25,209 nucleotides of DNA from Lachnospiraceae bacterium UBA3814 (GTDB taxonomy: Bacteria > Bacillota > Clostridia > Lachnospirales > Lachnospiraceae): the NCBI GenBank assembly GCA_002368575.1, contig DFEA01000084.1, positions 11,609 to 36,817 of the forward strand. The letters are read 5' to 3'. The notes below the pieces were generated by a model. The model made no database searches. It was not told where the DNA came from and was given only the letters and a program-made list of their open reading frames with translations. Positions 1-6,924 of this stretch are shown here, in pieces. Positions within the stretch are counted from its first letter, which is position 1. Each line of letters begins with the position of its first letter. The position numbers and the translations under genes are program-made.

Positions 1-427
1 GTCTGTCATAGCCCGGAACGGGACAGAGGAATTTTACACGGTCGAGCTTACACCAGGGGGTGCTGCCGCAGACCCCGAGAAGCATGGATCTTGCTACCGT
101 GTCATACATGATCGGCAGAGATGCGTTGCCGAATACTATAACGCTTTCAGGCAAAACCCCGATCATATCTCCGAGAAGCTTCTTTGCTTCATATATACCG
201 TCCATCTCGCCGTAATTTCTGCAGTCGATCCCGTCCGCCGCGGTGATATCGCTTTCCGAATTAAGAACGTCAAGCATCCCCATGGAAAGGTCGAGCTGCT
301 CGGGTGACGGCTTTCCTCTTGCCATATTGAGACTCAGACCTTTACGCTTTACCGCCTCGTAAGCTCCGGTCAGCTCGGCTTTAAGCTCCGTAAGTTCTTC
401 CCTGGACATTTCCCTGTAAGGCTTCAT
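1..427 (-). CDS. Aspartate aminotransferase, PF12897 (type Ic) family, N-terminal part
   Basis: This is the first 142 codons of a PLP-dependent fold-type I aminotransferase; the rest lies beyond the left edge. The visible part has features I recognise from the PF12897 aspartate aminotransferase family: an N-terminal MARGKPSPEQLDLS segment (residues 40-53), a NYGEMDG motif (about 71-77) that resembles the NYG substrate/cofactor loop, and FLCPVPGYDR near residue 133, which runs straight off the window. The expected role is transamination of aspartate or a related amino acid with 2-oxoglutarate in the cytosol. The ATG at 427 follows a GAGGAG site 6-7 bases upstream. The PLP lysine would be outside the window, so activity cannot be judged. 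The family call is strong; the exact substrate is inferred. Confidence 0.85.
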   Translation of the reverse strand, partial: MKPYREMSREELTELKAELTGAYEAVKRKGLSLNMARGKPSPEQLDLSMGMLDVLNSESDITAADGIDCRNYGEMDGIYEAKKLLGDMIGVLPESVIVFGNASLPIMYDTVARSMLLGVCGSTPWCKLDRVKFLCPVPGYDR

Positions 428-447
428 AATATTTCTCCTCATAAATT

Positions 448-461
448 ATATTTAATGACCG
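448..461. repeat. 14-bp direct repeat, copy 1 (ATATTTAATGACCG)
   Basis: The same 14 bases occur again at 660-673, in the same orientation, 212 bp away. This copy lies just upstream of the aminotransferase start codon. A protein-binding site or a remnant of a local duplication are both possible; the sequence does not decide. Confidence 0.5.
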
Positions 462-659
462 GACAGGCAGAATCAGCTGTAATGCTTCTGTCCTCCGGCT
501 CCTTTTTTAAAGCTGTAAAACTGTTTTTCGTGCTTATCAATGTTCATAATACGGGGATATACCGGCAGATATGATAAAAATGCGACACCCTTCGACCCGG
601 CGCAGGCTGTCACAAAAGCTTGCCAATTACCTTGTTCTGAATAATCACCGAAAATACGA

Positions 660-673
660 ATATTTAATGACCG
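660..673. repeat. 14-bp direct repeat, copy 2 (ATATTTAATGACCG)
   Basis: Second exact copy of the repeat at 448-461, inside the 588-bp stretch between the aminotransferase and the beta-mannosidase. Flanking bases are not alike, so the repeat is short and sharply bounded. Confidence 0.5.
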
Positions 674-774
674 CCCTCAGTATGGCAGTCACAACCGCTT
701 CCGCAGGGACCTTACATCCTGCCTGAACCTTCTCGTATAATACAACAAAAAACTTCATATTGCAATTATAAAAA

Positions 775-789
775 TCCGTTGCAAACGGA
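775..789. promoter_or_regulatory. 15-bp palindrome, possible operator for the beta-mannosidase gene
   Basis: TCCGTT-GCA-AACGGA is a perfect inverted repeat with 6-base arms. It overlaps a candidate -35 element TTGCAA (779-784) that is followed 17 bases later by TATCAT (802-807). A palindrome over the -35 of a glycosidase gene suits a sugar-responsive repressor, but no regulator gene is nearby. Read on the minus strand the same hairpin is followed by TTTTTA, so a weak leftward terminator is the alternative. Confidence 0.4.
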
Positions 790-825
790 AAACTTTTTTA
801 TTATCATTATTATGTTTTCTCAGGA

Positions 826-994
826 GCTGCCGCAAAGCAGCAGGCGCATTAAAGCGCTTCGGTTCACCCACCGGGCGGACCGTTGCTTTTGAGCAGCTCA
901 TAAGCAGGGAAACGAAGGAAAGCGAGGGCGCCTTATTCGTTTCCCATATTACAGGTACCGTCAGGGCGGGGTATACAGTCTGCGCCGGGACGGT
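826..994 (+). other. Multi-hairpin leader upstream of beta-mannosidase, possible structured RNA
   Basis: Successive inverted repeats are visible: GCTGC/GCAGC (826-830/837-841), GCGC/GCGC (844-847/854-857), CGGT/ACCG (860-863/879-882), TGCTT/AAGCA (884-888/902-906), GGGAAACGAA/TTCGTTTCCC (907-916/936-945) and ACCGTC/GACGGT (957-962/989-994). AGGCGC (842-847) can pair with GCGCCT (928-933), which lies within the loop of the 10-bp stem, so alternative folds exist. It matches no riboswitch class I can recognise: no T-box, cobalamin, SAM or glycine core was found. No U-tract follows, so transcription termination is not indicated. Confidence 0.35.
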
Positions 995-1017
995 TACGGA
1001 CAGGGGAATGATCGACA

Positions 1018-3513
1018 ATGATATATCAGACACTTAACGGAAGATGGCTGATCAACGAAAAGGGCTCAGAGAGCTATGTAGAGGGCAGCATACCGGGCTC
1101 TGTCCTGTCTTCCCTGCTTATTCAGCACAGGACACAGGACCCCTATTTCGGCACCAATGAGTATCAGACCAGGGAGATCTTCAGAAACGATTTTTACTTT
1201 ACGAGAGGCTTTGACATTGAGCCTGAGCTTATGAGCCAGGAAAGGATATATCTGTGCTGCAAGGGAATAGATACTCTGTCAAAGATCTATATCAACGATA
1301 TGCCGATAGGGCGTACCGATAATATGCACAGGACCTGGTATTTTAACGTTAAGGATTACCTCAGGCTTCAGGGAAATACCATAACCATAGAGATAGATTC
1401 ACCGATCGATTATATAGAGAGCGTAAGGCCGGGCTTTAATAAGGAAATACACTATACGCCTGTGGGCTGCATGAAGGGCAACCAGTACCTGAGAAAGGCT
1501 CACAGCATGTTCGGGTGGGACTGGGGCGCTCAGATACCTGACTGCGGGATATGGAGGAGCATCGATCTTATAGGCTACAGCTTTATAAGGCTTGATGAGG
1601 TCGAGATAATCCAGCATCATGAAAAGAAGAGGGTAGTGCTTGAGATAAACGTTGATGCGGAGCTCATAAGGCCGGATACCTATATAATCCAGGCGGAGCT
1701 GGTGACGCCTGACGGTATGCCCTCCGCGGTCACCAGTACTCTGGAAAACGGGCACGCTTCCATCGAAATGGTGATAGAGAGTCCGAAGATATGGTGGCCA
1801 AACGGCTTCGGAGATCAGCCGCTATATACCATAACCGTGTATGCCCTTGATATGAACGGTAATCAGTGGGACTCCAAAACCTACAGGATCGGTCTCAGGG
1901 AGATAACCGTTTCCCGGGATCAGGACAGCTTCGGGAATGAATTCTGCTTTAAGGTAAATAATGTAAAGATTTTTGCAATGGGAGCGAATTACATTCCGGA
2001 GGATACGATCTACTCCTTTATCACAAGGGAGAAGATCACTTATCTTCTAAGGGCTGCCAAAAAGAGCAACTTCAATACCATAAGGGTATGGGGGGGAGGC
2101 TATTACCCCAGCGATACCTTCTACGACCTCTGTGACGAGCTGGGACTCATAGTCTGGCAGGACTTCATGTTTGCCTGCAATGTGTATGAGCTGACTCCCG
2201 ATTTTAAGGAGAGCATCAGAAACGAAGCCATTGATAATGTGAAGAGGCTCCGTCATCACGCCTGTCTCGGCCTTCTGTGCGGGAACAACGAGATAGAATC
2301 CGCCTGGGATCACTGGGACGGCTTCTCAGATCACTCAGCCGAGCTTAAAAAGGACTACACAGAGATATTTGAAAAACTTCTTCCGGAGGTGGTCAATCAG
2401 TATGCGAGATCGACCTTTTACTGGCCGTCCTCTCCATCCTCAGGCGGCGGCTTTAATGACCCTGACAGCGAGAGCACGGGAGACTGTCATTACTGGGGAG
2501 TCTGGCACAGACAGGAACCCTTTACCGCGTATTCCGAGCACCATATGCGGTTCTGCTCCGAGTTTGGCTTCCAGTCCTTCCCGTGCCTTAAGACAGTAAG
2601 GACCTTCACCAGGGAGGAGGACAGGAACATCTTTTCGGAGGTTATGGAAAGCCACCAGAAGAATGACGACGCAAACGGGAGGATCATATATTATCTTTCC
2701 AAGAATTTCCTGTTCCCGAAGGATTTTGACAGCCTTCTGTATCTTTCACAGATACTGCAGGCAATTGCCATCAAGTACGGGGTGGAAAGCTTCAGAAGAG
2801 ACAGGGGACGGTGTATGGGGGCCCTGTACTGGCAGCTTAATGACAACTGGCCTGTAGCCTCCTGGTCGAGCATAGACTATTTCGGAAGATATAAGGCGCT
2901 GCAGTACATGGCAAGGAGCTTCTTTGCTCCCATAGCCGGCTCCATAATGCGGGACGGCAGTGTTATCTCCGTTTTCATCAATAACGAGACACGGGATATC
3001 GAGACGAGGCAGGTCAGGGTAAGCCTGCAGACCTTTGATTTCAGGCTGCTTCATGAAATGGAATATGAAATAGAGCTTAAGCCGCTCAGCGTTGAGATGG
3101 TATGCTCCATGGATTATGCGCCCTTTATCGAGGGGATAGAAGACCGGGTGTTTGTGGAGGCGGTATTCATTGACGAGGATGACCGGGTGTCCTCCACCGA
3201 AATAGAGGTTTTTGTTCCTTATAAGAGACTGAGCCTTGAAAATTCCTCAATCTCATACTCGGTAATAGAGCTTGTGGACGAGTATGTCATAAGGATGATG
3301 TCCGGAGGCTTTGCGGCCTTTGTCGAGCTGGACCTTAAGAACGCTGACGCTGTATTTTCGGAAAACTATTTCCACCTTACCTCAAAGCGGGAAAAGGCGA
3401 TAACGCTGAAAAAGAAGGATATACGCTATCTTACCCCGGGAGCTCCCGAGATCCAGAACGGAACAGAGCTTGAGCAGCAGCTTATGATAAGGACCTTAAA
3501 GGATACCTATTGA
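1018..3513 (+). CDS. Beta-mannosidase, glycoside hydrolase family 2
   Basis: This 831-residue protein should release beta-linked mannose from the non-reducing end of manno-oligosaccharides or N-glycan cores. The order is that of GH2: jelly-roll sugar-binding domain (about 1-185), immunoglobulin-like domain (190-295), TIM barrel (300-600) and C-terminal beta domains. GWDWG (166-170) and TIRVWGGGYYPSDTFYD (354-370) are typical of the beta-mannosidase branch. The acid/base is Glu425 in GNNE and the nucleophile Glu515 in SEFGFQSFP. There is no signal peptide, so it acts in the cytosol on imported oligosaccharides. The ATG at 1018 follows AGGGGA at about 1002-1007. It stands alone, with no transporter or mannan-utilisation partner in view. 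Family call firm; substrate inferred from motifs. Confidence 0.93.
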   Translation: MIYQTLNGRWLINEKGSESYVEGSIPGSVLSSLLIQHRTQDPYFGTNEYQTREIFRNDFYFTRGFDIEPELMSQERIYLCCKGIDTLSKIYINDMPIGRTDNMHRTWYFNVKDYLRLQGNTITIEIDSPIDYIESVRPGFNKEIHYTPVGCMKGNQYLRKAHSMFGWDWGAQIPDCGIWRSIDLIGYSFIRLDEVEIIQHHEKKRVVLEINVDAELIRPDTYIIQAELVTPDGMPSAVTSTLENGHASIEMVIESPKIWWPNGFGDQPLYTITVYALDMNGNQWDSKTYRIGLREITVSRDQDSFGNEFCFKVNNVKIFAMGANYIPEDTIYSFITREKITYLLRAAKKSNFNTIRVWGGGYYPSDTFYDLCDELGLIVWQDFMFACNVYELTPDFKESIRNEAIDNVKRLRHHACLGLLCGNNEIESAWDHWDGFSDHSAELKKDYTEIFEKLLPEVVNQYARSTFYWPSSPSSGGGFNDPDSESTGDCHYWGVWHRQEPFTAYSEHHMRFCSEFGFQSFPCLKTVRTFTREEDRNIFSEVMESHQKNDDANGRIIYYLSKNFLFPKDFDSLLYLSQILQAIAIKYGVESFRRDRGRCMGALYWQLNDNWPVASWSSIDYFGRYKALQYMARSFFAPIAGSIMRDGSVISVFINNETRDIETRQVRVSLQTFDFRLLHEMEYEIELKPLSVEMVCSMDYAPFIEGIEDRVFVEAVFIDEDDRVSSTEIEVFVPYKRLSLENSSISYSVIELVDEYVIRMMSGGFAAFVELDLKNADAVFSENYFHLTSKREKAITLKKKDIRYLTPGAPEIQNGTELEQQLMIRTLKDTY

Positions 3514-3539
3514 TAACCGACCGCATCAGCCGCTGTATG

Positions 3540-3570
3540 GTAAGCGCAGGTGATATTATCCTGTGCTTAC
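3540..3570. terminator. Bidirectional hairpin between convergent genes
   Basis: GTAAGCGCAGG (3540-3550) pairs with CCTGTGCTTAC (3560-3570) over 11 bp including one G-T pair, with a 9-base loop. It sits in the 65-bp gap between the beta-mannosidase and the convergent DUF4364 gene. No clear U-tract on either side makes it an imperfect terminator. Confidence 0.5.
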
Positions 3571-3578
3571 TGTAACGG

Positions 3579-4112
3579 CTATAACAGCTTCTGCATAAGC
3601 GTTTTGTATATTTCCTGATTGTTCTTCTCCCAGTTCAGACAGACATTTCTTGCGGATTCCTCGCTTGGCACCGAGACCCGGATCGTCATGAGCTCGCTGT
3701 TCTTTTCCCTTGCCGAGAGCTCGGCAATATAATCTCCCATAACGCTTTTATAGTAGTTTGACTGGATAGAGGTGGTGTTTCGAAGGTCGTATTCCTTTTC
3801 TATGAGATAATCCGTGATCTCCTTTCGGATATCGGCGGATATCCTGTCCGGGAACATCACAAGTATCTCCCGGCCCTGGTCGGTAAGCATTAAATGGGAG
3901 CGCTTTCCCTTGACCTGAGAGGTCATAAAGCCTGTCGTTATCATTTCGTTGATGAGTCCGTTAACATTCAGATAACTGGTGTAATCCCTGCTCAGCATGA
4001 AATCATAGACCTGGGCCCTGGTAACGGGCTGATCGGCTCTGTCAAGCATATAAAGTATCATAAGCTTATACAGTGTATCAAGCTCTGAAATGCTCTCCCT
4101 GTTTTTATTCAT
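3579..4112 (-). CDS. DUF4364 family winged-helix protein
   Basis: This 177-residue soluble protein resembles DUF4364, a family of clostridial proteins with a PadR/MarR-like winged helix. Residues 10-75 read as a DNA-binding wHTH (LYKLMILYMLDRAD, then a second helix and LMLTDQGREIL as the wing). The C-terminal half (90-177) is a mixed alpha/beta domain with the TIRVSVPSEESARNVCLNWEKN segment. The function of the family is unknown to me; a transcriptional role is inferred. It is the last gene of the leftward cluster, 37 bp after the metal ATPase, with its own AAAGGAGGGG site 12 bases before the ATG. A metal-related role is not implied by its sequence: there is no cysteine/histidine cluster. Confidence 0.8.
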   Translation of the reverse strand: MNKNRESISELDTLYKLMILYMLDRADQPVTRAQVYDFMLSRDYTSYLNVNGLINEMITTGFMTSQVKGKRSHLMLTDQGREILVMFPDRISADIRKEITDYLIEKEYDLRNTTSIQSNYYKSVMGDYIAELSAREKNSELMTIRVSVPSEESARNVCLNWEKNNQEIYKTLMQKLL

Positions 4113-4149
4113 GGCCAGTCAGTTCCCCTCCTTTAGTAACGGCTCACCT

Positions 4150-6078
4150 TCAGTGAGCTGTCATGTTAATTTCCTTTACGGAAGAAGCCCGCAGGGCATT
4201 TATTATCGCGATGAAGGCGACCCCCACATCGGCAAAAACGGCCGCCCACATCGTGGCCGCGCCCAAAGCGGCAAGAATGAGCGTAATGACCTTCACACCT
4301 ATGGCGAAAATGATGTTTTCCTTAACGATGCGAAGCGTTTTTCTCGATATATTGCAGGCCGTTATAAGCTTTAGGGGCTCGTCGGTCATAAGAACTATAT
4401 CAGCCGCCTCTATGGCGGCATCAGAGCCTGCTCCGCCCATTGCCACCCCTATGTCCGCCCTGGCAAGCACAGGCGCGTCGTTAATACCGTCGCCCATGAA
4501 AACGAGCTTTCCGCCGTCCCTTTCCTGAGAGATCAGCCTTTCCGCAAGCTCTACCTTATCCTGAGGCAGAAGCTCCGAATAAACCTCATCGATCGACAGC
4601 TTCTCTGCCACGATATCCGCGGTTTTTTTATGATCACCCGTAAGCATGACCGTTTTCATGTTCATTTTCTTAAGAGCGGTAATGCATGCCCCGGCATCCG
4701 CCTTGAGCTCGTCTGATATAATTATATGACCTGCGAACTTATCGTCAAGCGCTATGAAAACATGACTGCCTTCCTTAACCTCCTGAAGGTCGTCCGCTGC
4801 AATCCCGTTTTCCCGCATCAGCCTTCTGCTGCCGCATAAGACACGTTTCCCCGAAAGGCGCACCGATATACCGAAGCCCGCAAGCTCTTCATAGCCCGAG
4901 GAATCGCTTTGGTCCCTGAAGGAGTCCTCATACAGGCCCCTTGCCTTTGCTTCCTCCAGTATGGAGGAGGCTATCGGGTGGCTTGAGAAGCACTCCGCCT
5001 GTGCGGCAAGCAAAAGGAGCTCATCCTCTGCCTCCTTTGCGCTCCTGTTCTCTGAGAAGGATGCCGAGGGACGGATATCGGATACCTTGAATACTCCTCT
5101 GGTAAGAGTCCCGGTCTTATCAAAAACGACCGTATCGGCCTTTGCCAGGGCTTCAAGATAATTGCTGCCCTTTATGAGTATCCCCTTGGAGGACGCGCCT
5201 CCTATCCCTCCGAAAAATGAGAGCGGGACGGATATCACAAGCGCACAGGGGCAGGATATGACGAGAAAGGACAGGGCTCTGTATACATAGACCCTGGGCT
5301 GTCCGGTGATTAGGGAAGGTATCACTGCAAGAAGGAGGGCGGTGACGACCACTGCCGGAGTGTAATACCTTGCGAATTTCGTAATGAAGTTTTCGCTGGC
5401 AGCCTTTCTGGAGGAGGCGTTTTCAGTAAGCTCCAGTATCCGCGAGACCGCTGACTCTGAAAATTCACTTGTTACCCGGGCCTCAAGGACACCGCTTAGG
5501 TTGACACAGCCGCTGATCAGAGGATCACCCTCCCTGACGCTTCTCGGAACCGCCTCTCCGGTCATGGCAACGGTATCAAGCCTTGAGGAACCTCCAGTAA
5601 CGATGCAGTCTAAGGGAATGCGTTCCCCCGGCCTTATGACTATGATCTCGTTTACCCTTACCTCTGCGGGAGAGACCTCAGAAATGACGCCCTCCCTTTT
5701 TACATTGGCCTTGTCGGGACGTATGTCCATAAGGGCAGCGATGGATTTTCGCGAGTTGTTCACAGCGTAATCCTGAAAGAACTCACCGATCTGGTAGAAC
5801 AGCATAACACCCACGGCCTCGCTCATTTCGCTTATTAAGAAGGCCCCGAGTGAAGCGATGACCATAAGGAGGTTTTCATCGAAAACCTGCCCGTTTCGGA
5901 TGTTTCTCACCGCTTTCTTTATCACGTCGCCTCCGGTCACAAAATAAGCGATCAGATAAAGGATGACCTGGACATTCCTGTCTGTTACAAGCTCAAGGCC
6001 GGATACGACGACTGCCAGTATAAAAAGCAAAGCGCCGCAGCATATCCTGCCTAAGCGCTTTTTCTGCTTCCTGCTCAT
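4150..6078 (-). CDS. P1B-2 type Zn/Cd/Pb-exporting ATPase
   Basis: This 642-residue heavy-metal P-type ATPase should pump divalent soft metals (Zn, Cd, Pb) out of the cell. Seen in order: N-terminal membrane helices (12-100), actuator TGEAV (173-177), the metal-path CPC motif (276-278) in a transmembrane helix, phosphorylation Asp320 in DKTGT, the HP motif of the nucleotide-binding domain (SSHPIASS), and GDGINDAP. In the last two helices a GVKVIT lysine and an ADVG aspartate match the Lys/Asp pair of ZntA-type pumps, which separates it from copper ATPases. It lacks the usual N-terminal HMA domain; that is encoded by the gene just upstream, whose stop codon overlaps this start (ATGA, 4 bp), implying translational coupling. 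Zn versus Cd preference cannot be read from sequence. Confidence 0.93.
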   Translation of the reverse strand: MSRKQKKRLGRICCGALLFILAVVVSGLELVTDRNVQVILYLIAYFVTGGDVIKKAVRNIRNGQVFDENLLMVIASLGAFLISEMSEAVGVMLFYQIGEFFQDYAVNNSRKSIAALMDIRPDKANVKREGVISEVSPAEVRVNEIIVIRPGERIPLDCIVTGGSSRLDTVAMTGEAVPRSVREGDPLISGCVNLSGVLEARVTSEFSESAVSRILELTENASSRKAASENFITKFARYYTPAVVVTALLLAVIPSLITGQPRVYVYRALSFLVISCPCALVISVPLSFFGGIGGASSKGILIKGSNYLEALAKADTVVFDKTGTLTRGVFKVSDIRPSASFSENRSAKEAEDELLLLAAQAECFSSHPIASSILEEAKARGLYEDSFRDQSDSSGYEELAGFGISVRLSGKRVLCGSRRLMRENGIAADDLQEVKEGSHVFIALDDKFAGHIIISDELKADAGACITALKKMNMKTVMLTGDHKKTADIVAEKLSIDEVYSELLPQDKVELAERLISQERDGGKLVFMGDGINDAPVLARADIGVAMGGAGSDAAIEAADIVLMTDEPLKLITACNISRKTLRIVKENIIFAIGVKVITLILAALGAATMWAAVFADVGVAFIAIINALRASSVKEINMTAH

Positions 6079-6296
6079 GAAGGGATCACCTCGACCTCGG
6101 GATCAACCTTGTTTACCGCTTTTTTGACATCCTTAAGGATACGGTCAAACCCGTCATCGTCGGCCTCAAGAGTCATCTTTTTTGTCATAAAGGTTATGCT
6201 GCAGTCCCTCACTCCGATGATCTTTTTTATGGATTCCTCCATTTTTGCCGCGCAGTTTGCACAATCAAGCTCCTCAAGGATAAAGTTCTTTTTCAT
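6075..6296 (-). CDS. Free-standing HMA-domain metal-binding protein
   Basis: This 73-residue protein is a single ferredoxin-like heavy-metal-associated domain. The metal loop is LDCANCAAK (residues 9-17), with the two cysteines of CxxC and the preceding aspartate typical of Zn/Cd/Pb-type rather than copper-type HMA domains. The remaining beta-alpha-beta pattern (IGVRDCSITFMTKKMTLEA) fits the fold. It overlaps the ATPase by 4 bp and probably delivers metal to it or replaces its missing N-terminal domain. The ATG at 6296 has GAGGAGG 7 bases upstream. Alternative: a general chaperone, but the coupling makes the ATPase the obvious partner. Confidence 0.88.
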   Translation of the reverse strand: MKKNFILEELDCANCAAKMEESIKKIIGVRDCSITFMTKKMTLEADDDGFDRILKDVKKAVNKVDPEVEVIPS

Positions 6297-6357
6297 TATG
6301 ATTCCTCCTCTGTTTTATGATATTTATATCGTTTAATGAAAATCGATGCCGCCAAAC

Positions 6358-6369
6358 GCAGCCGGCTGC
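6358..6369. repeat. 12-bp perfect palindrome GCAGCCGGCTGC in sensor-HMA gap
   Basis: It lies in the 89-bp gap between the ArsR-type gene and the HMA gene, 16 bases after the sensor stop codon on the minus strand. AAAC and GTTT flank it on either side, which would extend the stem of a transcript hairpin. It has no U-tract, so an RNA-processing or mRNA-stability element separating the sensor from the pump genes is more likely than termination. Confidence 0.35.
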
Positions 6370-6385
6370 TGTTTACAGGTCAGGC

Positions 6386-6775
6386 CTATTCCTCGATGTG
6401 CTCAAGCCCCTGGCTGAGTATGCTGATAATATGATCATCGGAGAGCATATAATACACTGTCTTTCCCTCGCGCCTGCTCCTTACAAGGGCAGCCTGCTTA
6501 AGGACCCTCAGCTGGTGGGAGATCGCGGACTGTGTCATTGACAGAGCCTGTGCGATGTCACATACGCACATTTCACCGTAAAGCAGCGCACATAATATCC
6601 TGATCCTGGTGCAGTCACCGAAGACCTTGAAAAAGTCCGCGAGATCGAAAAGCTCCTCCTCGGGAGGGATCTCGTTGTTAAGCTTCTTCACAAGGGCCAT
6701 GTGCTCCTTAAGGCCGGAATGATCCTCCTCACAGCACAGATCATGTAATACATTTTCATCAATGACTGCTTTCAT
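6386..6775 (-). CDS. ArsR/SmtB-family metal-sensing repressor (CadC/CzrA-like)
   Basis: This 129-residue winged-helix repressor should leave its operator when Zn, Cd or Pb binds. The DNA-recognition helix is MTQSAISHQLRVLK (80-93). Two metal-site types are visible. Cys70 and Cys72 in EMCVCD, with Cys14/Cys15 in the N-terminal arm, match the alpha3N site of CadC. Asp113, His115, His126 and Glu129 have the spacing of the CzrA alpha5 site (D, H, H, H), with the last His replaced by Glu. It is the first gene of the leftward cluster, with an operator 23-42 bp before its start, so it most likely represses itself, the HMA protein and the ATPase. Which metal is sensed is inferred. Confidence 0.92.
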   Translation of the reverse strand: MKAVIDENVLHDLCCEEDHSGLKEHMALVKKLNNEIPPEEELFDLADFFKVFGDCTRIRILCALLYGEMCVCDIAQALSMTQSAISHQLRVLKQAALVRSRREGKTVYYMLSDDHIISILSQGLEHIEE

Positions 6776-6797
6776 GCTGCCGCTCCCTCAATCAAAT

Positions 6798-6817
6798 ATA
6801 TGAGCAATCGTTCATAT
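6798..6817 (-). promoter_or_regulatory. Operator of the metal-efflux operon
   Basis: ATATGAGCAATCGTTCATAT is a 20-bp imperfect palindrome with perfect ATATGA/TCATAT arms and a layout typical of ArsR/SmtB operators. It lies 9 bp downstream of the -10 element, covering the probable transcription start, where a bound repressor would block initiation. Confidence 0.75.
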
Positions 6818-6826
6818 GTTATAATA

Positions 6827-6855
6827 AATATATACCCTCCTGACGGTTCTGTCAA
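6827..6855 (-). promoter_or_regulatory. Promoter of the ArsR-HMA-ATPase operon
   Basis: On the minus strand TTGACA (6855-6850) is followed after exactly 17 bases by TATATT (6832-6827). This is a near-consensus sigma-A promoter. It sits inside a longer inverted repeat (6832-6863) that could also terminate the gene to its right. Confidence 0.75.
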
Positions 6856-6863
6856 GAGGGTAT
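6832..6863 (-). terminator. Hairpin overlapping the metal-operon promoter, possible terminator
   Basis: ATACCCTC (6832-6839) pairs with GAGGGTAT (6856-6863), then one mismatch, then TGAC/GTCA, leaving a 6-base loop. On the minus strand it is followed by an A/T-rich tail. It could end transcripts of the CW_7 lipoprotein gene, while the same DNA is the -35/-10 spacer of the ArsR-type gene. Confidence 0.4.
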
Positions 6864-6896
6864 GTAAGTATTTTTACCCGGGGATATCAGGAACCG

Positions 6897-6924
6897 TAAC
6901 AGTTCATCCTTCGGTGAACCGTTA
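6897..6924 (-). terminator. Hairpin directly after the CW_7 lipoprotein stop codon
   Basis: TAACGGTTCA pairs with TGAACTGTTA across an 8-base loop (10-bp stem, one mismatch), beginning at the base after the TGA. There is no U-tract, so it may be a 3'-end stabiliser or part of a two-hairpin terminator with 6832-6863. Confidence 0.45.

Larger units (their letters stand above)
430..1017. other. 588-bp intergenic region with regulatory structure, no convincing gene
   Basis: This lies between the divergent aminotransferase and beta-mannosidase genes. It holds the 14-bp direct repeat, an odd palindrome with a weak promoter (775-807) and several hairpins (826-994). A 37-codon minus-strand frame (758 to 645) has no ribosome binding site. 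A plus-strand frame is open from 741 to 1033 but has no ATG, GTG or TTG until 1008. I do not call either a gene. A decayed coding segment in 810-1033 cannot be excluded because the third-codon-position pattern there looks gene-like. Confidence 0.6.

Noticed and set aside
645..758. Minus-strand 37-codon frame starting MKFFVVLYEK
   Set aside because: Codons look plausible, but there is no Shine-Dalgarno site and no known family; too short to support without conservation data.
826..994. T-box or other known riboswitch upstream of the beta-mannosidase
   Set aside because: GGTACC at 955-960 recalls a T-box, but the AGGGTGGNACCGCG core and a terminator are absent and the gene is not amino acid related.
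755..1033. Minus-strand frame of 92 codons opposite the beta-mannosidase leader
   Set aside because: No ribosome binding site, no recognisable domain, and it starts inside the beta-mannosidase coding sequence.
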